DNA of 64,000 nt, taken from assembly GCF_001984825.2 (NCBI RefSeq), contig NZ_CP043318.1:3410001-3474000 (forward strand). Direction: 5' to 3'. This DNA is from Enterobacter chengduensis (GTDB taxonomy: Bacteria > Pseudomonadota > Gammaproteobacteria > Enterobacterales > Enterobacteriaceae). The notes beneath the pieces are model-generated. The model was not told the origin of the DNA and searched no databases. It saw nothing but the letters and a program-made list of their open reading frames with translations. Below are positions 57,336-64,000 of this stretch, piece after piece. Each line of letters starts with the position of its first letter. Positions within the stretch are counted from its first letter, which is position 1. A program made the position numbers and the translations under genes.

Positions 57336-59141
57336 ATGCTTATGCGCTTCATGTTGCTGATGTTGGCATTGACAAGCCTGTCCAGCCGGGCGCAGGCCAT
57401 CAAAGAAAATATCGCCTTCGCGGTGATTGGCGAGCCGAAATACGCGGTCAATTTTACGCACTTTGATTACGTCAACCCTGCCGCGCCGAAGGGCAGTAAG
57501 GTCACGCTTTCCGCCACGGGAACGTTCGATAACTTCAACCGCTTCGCCCTGCGCGGCGTGGCGGCCGCGCGAACGGAATCGCTTTACGATACGCTCTTCG
57601 TGACGTCTGATGATGAACCCGGCAGCTACTATCCGCTGATTGCCGATAACGTACGTTACGCCGATAACTTTGCCTGGGCGGAAATCTCGCTGAACCCGCG
57701 GGCGCGTTTTCATGACGGTACGCCGGTTAAGGCCAGCGACGTTGCGTTCACCTTCCATAAATTTATGACCGAAGGCGTGCCCCAGTTCCGCATCGTATAC
57801 AAAGGCGCGTCCGTCAGCGCCATTGCGCCGCTCACCGTGCGCATTGAGCTGAGCGAACCCAACAAAGAGAATATGCTGAGCCTGTTCTCGCTGCCGGTGA
57901 TGCCTGAATCGTTCTGGAAAAATCATAAGCTAAGCGACCCGCTCTCCACCCCGCCGCTGGCTGGCGGCCCCTACCGCATCACCGACTGGCGCATGGGGCA
58001 ATATGTCGTTTACTCTCGCGTCAAAGACTACTGGGCGGCCAATCTGCCGGTAAACCGCGGGCGCTGGAACTTTGATACCCTTCGCTATGATTACTACCTC
58101 GACGATAACGTGGCGTTTGAAGCCTTCAAAGCCGGGGCCTTCGATTTACGCGTAGAGAGCAGCGCCAAAAACTGGGCGACCCGCTATATCGGCAAAAATT
58201 TCGCTAAAGGCTATATCGTCAAAGACGAGCACAAAAATGAGTCTGCTCAGGACACCCGCTGGCTGGCGTTTAATATTCAGCGCCCGGTATTCAGTGACCG
58301 CCGGGTGCGGGAAGCGATATCTCTGGCCTTTGATTTTGAATGGATGAACAAAGCGCTGTTTTACGGGGCCTACAGCCGCGCGAACAGCTATTTTCAGAAT
58401 ACCGAGTACGCCGCGCGGGATTATCCGAAAGCCGACGAGCTGGTCCTGCTGGCGCCGCTGAAATCAGAGATCCCCCCGCAGGTATTCACCACCGTGTTTC
58501 AGCCGCCCGCGTCGAACGGAGACGGTTACGACCGCGACAACCTGCTGAAAGCCAGCAAGCTGCTGGATGACGCAGGCTGGCACCTGAAAAATCAAAAGCG
58601 CGTGGACGCCAAAACGGGTAAGCCTCTCAGCTTTGAGCTGCTGCTCTCGTCCGGGGGCAACGATCAGTGGGTACTGCCGTTTAAGCATAACCTCGAGCGG
58701 CTGGGCGTGACCATGAACATTCGTCAGGTCGATAACGCCCAGATCACCAGCCGCATGCGCAGCCGTGATTACGACATGATGCAGCGCCTGTGGCCCGCGC
58801 AGCCCTGGCCCAGCTCGGACCTGCAAATCTCCTGGGCCTCCAGCTATATCGACTCCTCCTACAATGCGCCGGGGGTAAAAAGCCCGGCGGTTGACGCGCT
58901 GATTGCGCAAATCGTGGCGGCGCAGGGGAATAAAGAAAAGCTCCTGCCGCTCGGACGCGCCCTCGACAGGGTCTTAACCTGGAACTATTACATGCTGCCA
59001 ATGTGGTACATGGGCGAAGATCGCCTTGCGCGCTGGGACAAGTTCTCCGTGCCTGCCGTGCGCCCCGTCTATTCCCTGGGCTTTGATACCTGGTGGTATG
59101 ACGTTAACAAAGCCGCCAGACTTCCCGCTGAGCGGCGATAG
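57336..59141 (+). CDS. yejA: Peptide-binding periplasmic protein YejA
   Basis: 601 residues. Signal peptide of about 21 residues ending SRAQA, then an SBP-family-5 (DppA/OppA) fold: FDYVNPAAPKGSKVTLSATG, RYDYYLDDNVAFEAFKAGA and YDMMQRLWPAQPWPSSDL. It is the receptor of the YejABEF importer, which in E. coli takes up microcin C and oligopeptides. A second ATG at 57342 could also be used. First gene of a tight operon. Confidence 0.95.
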   Translation: MLMRFMLLMLALTSLSSRAQAIKENIAFAVIGEPKYAVNFTHFDYVNPAAPKGSKVTLSATGTFDNFNRFALRGVAAARTESLYDTLFVTSDDEPGSYYPLIADNVRYADNFAWAEISLNPRARFHDGTPVKASDVAFTFHKFMTEGVPQFRIVYKGASVSAIAPLTVRIELSEPNKENMLSLFSLPVMPESFWKNHKLSDPLSTPPLAGGPYRITDWRMGQYVVYSRVKDYWAANLPVNRGRWNFDTLRYDYYLDDNVAFEAFKAGAFDLRVESSAKNWATRYIGKNFAKGYIVKDEHKNESAQDTRWLAFNIQRPVFSDRRVREAISLAFDFEWMNKALFYGAYSRANSYFQNTEYAARDYPKADELVLLAPLKSEIPPQVFTTVFQPPASNGDGYDRDNLLKASKLLDDAGWHLKNQKRVDAKTGKPLSFELLLSSGGNDQWVLPFKHNLERLGVTMNIRQVDNAQITSRMRSRDYDMMQRLWPAQPWPSSDLQISWASSYIDSSYNAPGVKSPAVDALIAQIVAAQGNKEKLLPLGRALDRVLTWNYYMLPMWYMGEDRLARWDKFSVPAVRPVYSLGFDTWWYDVNKAARLPAERR

Positions 59142-59150
59142 GGAATCATC

Positions 59151-60245
59151 ATGGGTGCCTATCTTATCCGTCGTCTCCTGCTGATCATCCCCACCCTGTG
59201 GGCCATCATCACGATTAACTTTTTTATCGTGCAAATCGCCCCTGGCGGCCCGGTCGATCAGTCCATTGCCGCCATTGAATTTGGCAACAGCGGCGGCATG
59301 CCGGGCGGCGGGGGCGAAGGCATGGGCGCGAGCCATGCGCGAACCGGCGTTGGCAATATCAGCGAAAGCCATTACCGCGGCGGACGCGGGCTGGATCCGG
59401 AAGTGATCGCCGAGATCACCCACCGCTACGGCTTTGACAAACCGATTCACGAGCGCTATTTCAAAATGCTCTGGGATTACATCCGCTTTGATTTTGGCGA
59501 CAGCCTGTTTCGCAGCGCGTCAGTGTTAACGTTGATTAAGCAAAGCCTGCCGGTTTCGATCACGCTGGGGCTGTGGGGAACGCTGATTATCTATCTGGTC
59601 TCTATCCCGCTCGGGATCCGCAAAGCGGTGCATAACGGCAGCCGCTTCGATATCTGGAGCAGCACGTTCATCATCATCGGCTATGCCATCCCGGCGTTCC
59701 TGTTTGCCGTCCTGCTGATCGTCTTTTTTGCCGGGGGCAGCTATTTCGACCTCTTCCCGCTGCGGGGGCTGGTCTCCGCCGATTTCAGTTCCCTGCCGTG
59801 GTATCAGAAAATCACCGACTACCTCTGGCACATCACGCTGCCGGTGCTGGCCACGGTCATTGGCGGGTTTGCCGCCCTGACCATGTTGACCAAAAATTCC
59901 TTTCTCGATGAAATTCGCAAGCAGTACGTGGTGACGGCCCGCGCCAAGGGCGTGAGCGAGAAGCAGATCATGTGGAAACACGTGTTCCGCAACGCCATGC
60001 TGCTGGTGATCGCCGGATTCCCGGCCACGTTTATCGGCATGTTTTTTACCGGATCGCTGCTGATCGAGGTGATGTTCTCGCTCAACGGTCTGGGGCTGCT
60101 GGGCTATGAGGCTACCGTATCGCGTGACTATCCGGTGATGTTCGGCACGCTCTATATTTTCACCCTGATTGGCCTGCTGCTGAATATCATCAGCGATATC
60201 AGCTATACGCTGGTCGATCCCCGAATTGATTTTGAGGGCCGCTGA
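59151..60245 (+). CDS. yejB: Peptide ABC transporter permease YejB
   Basis: 364 residues, DppB-type inner-membrane permease. N-terminal helix ([20 protein letters not shown]), a long glycine-rich periplasmic loop ([19 protein letters not shown]) specific to the YejB group, then five helices with coupling loop [20 protein letters not shown]. It overlaps yejE by one base (TGATG). Confidence 0.96.
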   Translation: MGAYLIRRLLLIIPTLWAIITINFFIVQIAPGGPVDQSIAAIEFGNSGGMPGGGGEGMGASHARTGVGNISESHYRGGRGLDPEVIAEITHRYGFDKPIHERYFKMLWDYIRFDFGDSLFRSASVLTLIKQSLPVSITLGLWGTLIIYLVSIPLGIRKAVHNGSRFDIWSSTFIIIGYAIPAFLFAVLLIVFFAGGSYFDLFPLRGLVSADFSSLPWYQKITDYLWHITLPVLATVIGGFAALTMLTKNSFLDEIRKQYVVTARAKGVSEKQIMWKHVFRNAMLLVIAGFPATFIGMFFTGSLLIEVMFSLNGLGLLGYEATVSRDYPVMFGTLYIFTLIGLLLNIISDISYTLVDPRIDFEGR

Positions 60246-61270
60246 TGCCGCGTTTAAGCCCCGTCAACCAGGCCCGCTGGGCCCGCTTTCGCCACAACCG
60301 CCGCGGCTACTGGTCGCTGTGGATTTTTGCCGTCCTGTTTGCCTTGAGCATGTGTTCGGAGCTGATCGCCAACGACAAGCCGCTGCTGGTGCATTTTAAC
60401 GACCGCTGGTACGTGCCGGTTATTGCCAACTACAGCGAAAGCGACTTTGGCGGCCCGTTTGCGACGCCGGCAGAGTATCAGGATCCGTGGCTGCGCCAGC
60501 AGATTGAGCAGCACGGCTGGGCGCTCTGGGCGCCGGTACGCTTCGGCGCAAACAGCATAAACTTTGCCACTACGACCCCCTTCCCTTCCCCGCCCTCCGC
60601 GCAAAACTGGCTGGGGACGGATGCCAACGGCGGAGACGTGCTGGCGCGCATCCTGTACGGCACGCGCATTTCGCTGCTCTTTGGGCTGATGCTGACGATC
60701 TTCTCAAGCGTAATGGGCGTGGTGGCGGGCGCGGTTCAGGGCTACTACGGCGGGAAAATTGACCTGTGGGGCCAGCGGGTTATTGAAGTCTGGTCAGGCA
60801 TGCCGACGCTGTTTCTGATCATCCTGCTTTCCAGCGTGGTACAGCCCAACTTCTGGTGGCTGTTAGGCATCACCGTGCTGTTCGGCTGGATGGCGCTGGT
60901 GGGCGTTGTCCGGGCCGAGTTTCTGCGCACCCGCAATTTCGACTATATCCGCGCCGCGCAGGCGCTTGGGGTGAGCGACCGGGGGATCATCTTCCGCCAT
61001 ATGCTGCCTAACGCCGTGGTGGCCACGCTCACCTTCCTGCCGTTTATTCTGTGCAGCTCCATCACCACCCTCACCTCGCTGGACTTTCTGGGCTTCGGCC
61101 TGCCGCTGGGCTCTCCGTCGCTCGGCGAACTGCTGCTGCAGGGCAAGAACAACCTGCAGGCGCCGTGGTTAGGCATCGCCGCCTTTCTTTCCGTTGCCGT
61201 CCTGCTGTCGCTGCTGATTTTTATCGGCGAAGCCGTGCGCGATGCCTTCGATCCGAACAAGGCGGTATAA
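60245..61270 (+). CDS. yejE: Peptide ABC transporter permease YejE
   Basis: 341 residues, DppC-type permease paired with YejB. N-terminal OppC_N helix region (FRHNRRGYWSLWIFAVLFAL), a periplasmic domain, then the permease domain with LGTDANGGDVLARILYGTRI and coupling loop RAAQALGVSDRGIIFRHMLP. Its ATG sits in the yejB stop; yejF starts one base after its stop codon. Confidence 0.96.
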   Translation: MPRLSPVNQARWARFRHNRRGYWSLWIFAVLFALSMCSELIANDKPLLVHFNDRWYVPVIANYSESDFGGPFATPAEYQDPWLRQQIEQHGWALWAPVRFGANSINFATTTPFPSPPSAQNWLGTDANGGDVLARILYGTRISLLFGLMLTIFSSVMGVVAGAVQGYYGGKIDLWGQRVIEVWSGMPTLFLIILLSSVVQPNFWWLLGITVLFGWMALVGVVRAEFLRTRNFDYIRAAQALGVSDRGIIFRHMLPNAVVATLTFLPFILCSSITTLTSLDFLGFGLPLGSPSLGELLLQGKNNLQAPWLGIAAFLSVAVLLSLLIFIGEAVRDAFDPNKAV

Positions 61271-61271
61271 G

Positions 61272-62861
61272 ATGACCCAGCCCCTTCTCAGTATTGATAA
61301 CCTGTCGATTGCTTTTTCAAAGCACAGCGAGACGCGCACCGTGGTCACCGACCTGTCGCTGCAGATCCAGCCCGGTGAAACGCTGGCCCTTGTGGGTGAG
61401 TCGGGTTCAGGCAAGAGCGTTTCGGCGCTCTCCATCCTGCGGCTGCTGCCTTCACCGCCGGTGAGCTATCCGCAGGGGGATATTCTGTTTCACGGCCGTT
61501 CGCTGCTGCACGCCGACGAACCTACCCTGCGCGGCATTCGCGGCAACAAAATCGCGATGATCTTTCAGGAGCCGATGGTGTCGCTTAACCCGCTGCACAG
61601 CCTGGAAAAACAGCTCTATGAAGTGCTCTCCCTGCACCGAGGGATGCGCAAAGAGGCCGCGCGGGGCGAAATACTGGATTGCCTGGAACGAACGGGCATC
61701 CGCAACGCGGCCAAACGGCTGAATGATTTTCCGCATCAGCTCTCCGGCGGCGAACGCCAGCGCGTAATGATCGCCATGGCCCTGCTCACGCGGCCCGAAC
61801 TGTTGATTGCCGACGAGCCCACAACGGCGCTGGACGTGACGGTACAGGCGCAAATACTGACGCTGCTGCGGGAGCTGCGCGACGAGCTGAACATGAGCCT
61901 GCTGTTTATCACGCACAACCTGAGCATTGTGAGAAAGCTGGCCGACAGCATCGCGGTGATGCAAAACGGACGCTGTGTGGAACAGAACAGCGCCTCCACG
62001 CTGCTGAGCGCGCCGCAGCACCCCTATACGCAGCGGCTGCTCGACAGCGAACCCTCCGGCGACCCGGTTCCTCTCGCGGCCGACAGCGCGCCGCTGCTGC
62101 GCGTTGAGGATCTCTCCGTGTCGTTCCCGATCCGCAAAGGTATTCTGCGGCGCGTTGTCGATCGCAACCCGGTGCTGAAAAACATCCGCTTCTCGCTGCG
62201 CCCGGGGGAATCCCTGGGGCTGGTGGGCGAATCCGGTTCGGGCAAAAGCACCACCGGGCTGGCGCTGCTGCGCCTGATTGCCTCCGAGGGCGAGATCCTC
62301 TTTGACGACATGCCGCTGCACCGCTGGAACCGCCGCCAGATGCTGCCCGTGCGGCCCCGCATGCAGGTGGTGTTTCAGGATCCTAACTCCTCGCTTAACC
62401 CGCGGCTTAGCGTGTTACAGATTGTCGAAGAGGGCCTGCGCGTGCACCAGCCCGGCCTGAGCGCGCCGCAGCGCGAGCAGGAGGTCATGCGGGTCATGGC
62501 CGAAGTGGGCCTGGATCCCGAGACCCGCCACCGTTATCCCGCTGAATTCTCCGGCGGGCAGCGCCAGCGTATTGCCATCGCCCGCGCGCTGATCCTGAAA
62601 CCGGAGCTGATTATTCTGGATGAACCGACGTCATCGCTGGACAGGACCGTTCAGGCGCAGATCCTGGCGCTGCTGAAAGGGCTTCAGGAAAAGCACCGGC
62701 TGGCCTATATCTTTATCAGCCATGATTTGCAGGTGGTGCGGGCGCTATGCCATCAGGTGATTGTGTTGCGTCAGGGAGAGGTGGTCGAGCAGGGTGAGTG
62801 CCAGCGCGTGTTCAGCGCGCCAACGCAGCGCTACACGCGCCAGCTGTTGTCGGCAGACTAG
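61272..62861 (+). CDS. yejF: Peptide ABC transporter ATPase YejF (tandem domains)
   Basis: 529 residues with two DppD/DppF-like ATPase domains in one chain. Domain 1: Walker [10 protein letters not shown], signature LSGGERQRV, Walker [13 protein letters not shown]. Domain 2: [32 protein letters not shown], with oligopeptide-transporter extensions ([12 protein letters not shown]). It powers YejABE. The frame is open to 61242, but ATG 61272 directly after the yejE stop matches the E. coli length. Confidence 0.96.
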   Translation: MTQPLLSIDNLSIAFSKHSETRTVVTDLSLQIQPGETLALVGESGSGKSVSALSILRLLPSPPVSYPQGDILFHGRSLLHADEPTLRGIRGNKIAMIFQEPMVSLNPLHSLEKQLYEVLSLHRGMRKEAARGEILDCLERTGIRNAAKRLNDFPHQLSGGERQRVMIAMALLTRPELLIADEPTTALDVTVQAQILTLLRELRDELNMSLLFITHNLSIVRKLADSIAVMQNGRCVEQNSASTLLSAPQHPYTQRLLDSEPSGDPVPLAADSAPLLRVEDLSVSFPIRKGILRRVVDRNPVLKNIRFSLRPGESLGLVGESGSGKSTTGLALLRLIASEGEILFDDMPLHRWNRRQMLPVRPRMQVVFQDPNSSLNPRLSVLQIVEEGLRVHQPGLSAPQREQEVMRVMAEVGLDPETRHRYPAEFSGGQRQRIAIARALILKPELIILDEPTSSLDRTVQAQILALLKGLQEKHRLAYIFISHDLQVVRALCHQVIVLRQGEVVEQGECQRVFSAPTQRYTRQLLSAD

Positions 62862-62864
62862 CGG

Positions 62865-63209
62865 TCAGAACGGGTACTGGCCGGAAAAAGGCTCGGCAAT
62901 GGCAACGCCAAAATTCTTCAGACGGCAGGTGGCGGCAAATTCGTCCTGGCTTTTCACAAACAGGCACGGCTCGCCTTCACACTCCAGCACGGAGCTGTCC
63001 ACTTCGATATCCGTCAGGGCCTGGCTGAGACGCTCCATCACCCGCCATGCATTTTCGTCGCTCGGGCTCAACAGCTTGAGCGCCACGAGGCAGTTGTCAC
63101 AGCCCGCGACGTTTTGCGGAATCGGTTCAACTTTCGAACCTGCAAAACCCGCCGACCAGCGATAGCTCTGGGGCAAGCGATGGACAATGGAGAGTTGTAA
63201 TGTATTCAC
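62865..63209 (-). CDS. yejG: Conserved protein YejG
   Basis: 114 residues, closely matching E. coli YejG ([57 protein letters not shown]). No membrane segment or enzyme motif is visible; function unknown. It converges on yejF with only 3 bp between the two stop codons, leaving no room for a separate terminator. Confidence 0.94.
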   Translation of the reverse strand: MNTLQLSIVHRLPQSYRWSAGFAGSKVEPIPQNVAGCDNCLVALKLLSPSDENAWRVMERLSQALTDIEVDSSVLECEGEPCLFVKSQDEFAATCRLKNFGVAIAEPFSGQYPF

Positions 63210-63458
63210 GTTCGTTCCCCGGAAGCAAAATTTACTTCACAATTTATTTACATTTATAGTAACACATCATCGCCAGCCTGCACTATTCAGCGCTTTTTTA
63301 TCGGTGTACAGGCTCGCGTCGGCGCTATATGTACCCGTTTCTGCGATCTAACTCAACCTTTTTGAATACAATGATGTGACTTTTTACACAAATAGATTTT
63401 ACATAAAATAAACAAACACAGCATAAACGAACGGGGTTTGGTTGATATGCGTCAACAA

Positions 63459-63480
63459 AAAAGGCCCTGCCGGGCCTTCT
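63459..63480 (-). terminator. Terminator of bcr
   Basis: AAGGCCC-TGCC-GGGCCTT with an A-run on the plus-strand side (T-run on the minus strand), 10 bp after the bcr stop. The rest of the 63210-63458 gap is the yejG promoter side and shows no gene. Confidence 0.87.
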
Positions 63481-63487
63481 CTGTATT

Positions 63488-64000
63488 TTAGTGCGCCGCT
63501 TTTCGCGGTCGACTGGCGTAAAGATAGAAGAGTATCGAGCTGGTTGCGCAAAACGCCATCGCCCACAGCATGGGCCATGCCGTCGTAAAGGTGGCCATCG
63601 AAAGCAACGCGCCAACGACAGCACCGATGCCGAAGCGGAACGTCCCGGCCAGTGAGGATGCGGTTCCCGCCATGTGCGGAAACTCATCCAGGATCACCGC
63701 CATCGCATTGGATGAGACCATCGACACGCAGCCGACAAAGGCCGCCACGCCGACCACCAGCGCCCAGAAGCCCACGCCGAGAAACGCGCTCGCCACCAGC
63801 CAGATAGCCATCACAAACTGGATCCACAGCCCGGCGCGGAACATGTTCAGCGCCCCCACCCGCCGGACAAAGCGGCTGTTGATGATGGTCATGATGAACA
63901 GGAAGACGATGTTCAGCGCAAAGTAATAGCCGAAGTGCTGCGGCGAAACGTGGTTCAGCTCGATGTAGACAAACGGCCCGGCGCTCAGGAAGGAAAACAT
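63488..64000 (-). CDS. bcr: MFS drug efflux transporter Bcr, C-terminal part (5' end outside window)
   Basis: About 170 residues of the second half of a Bcr/CflA-family drug:H+ antiporter. The visible part, from [20 protein letters not shown], covers helices 7-12, including [40 protein letters not shown] and [11 protein letters not shown] at the end. E. coli Bcr exports bicyclomycin, sulfonamides and cysteine. The frame runs off the right end of the window, so the start is not seen and the first Met here is not the true start. Confidence 0.95.
   Translation of the reverse strand: MFSFLSAGPFVYIELNHVSPQHFGYYFALNIVFLFIMTIINSRFVRRVGALNMFRAGLWIQFVMAIWLVASAFLGVGFWALVVGVAAFVGCVSMVSSNAMAVILDEFPHMAGTASSLAGTFRFGIGAVVGALLSMATFTTAWPMLWAMAFCATSSILFYLYASRPRKAAH

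Overview
The window is chromosomal DNA from an enterobacterium, most likely Enterobacter or a close relative such as Lelliottia. Almost every gene is readable as an ortholog of the E. coli metG to bcr interval in the same order, but with Enterobacter-type protein sequences, high G+C third positions and several genes that K-12 lacks here. I see no rRNA, tRNA or CRISPR array.

Layout. 1-5.6 kb: 3' end of metG, yehS, the pyruvate-sensing pair btsS-btsR, the curli regulator mlrA and the 37-residue membrane protein YohO. 4.9-8.6 kb: ABC importer yehW-yehX-yehY-osmF. 8.7-16.2 kb: bglX, dld, a GNAT acetyltransferase, pbpG, yohC, yohD. 16.2-18.1 kb: an AT-rich foreign island with an integrase remnant, two unrecognised genes and an orphan T6SS hcp gene. 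18.1-24.5 kb: yohF, mdtQ, dusC, yohJK, cdd, sanA. 24.6-32.4 kb: a glutamine-synthetase/PuuA-like gene, mglBAC, galS, yeiB. 32.4-36.6 kb: folE, a YbfB/YjiJ-type MFS gene, yeiG and an intact IS481-family element. 36.7-47.2 kb: cirA, lysP, yeiE, yeiH, nfo, fruBKA. 47.6-54.6 kb: setB, yeiW, efpL, uxuA, a YeiQ/fructuronate-reductase-type gene, yeiR, lpxT. 55-64 kb: mepS, pdeN, yejABEF, yejG, partial bcr.

How it works together. Catabolic units sit with visible control sites. mglBAC and galS each carry a near-consensus CRP site with a GalR/GalS operator about 18-19 bp upstream of it. fruBKA has two Cra boxes. cdd has a CRP site and a CytR half-site. cirA has a Fur box. uxuA and yeiQ are divergent around a UxuR/ExuR-like palindrome, giving a compact hexuronate module that differs from K-12.

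Most interesting. The island between yohD and yohF encodes a tight three-gene operon (235 aa, 68 aa two-TM, Hcp) that looks like an orphan T6SS cargo cassette. It begins inside a roughly 46-bp intergenic repeat. The IS481 element also sits inside a copy of that repeat, so two of the four full-type copies in the window have been hit by mobile DNA.
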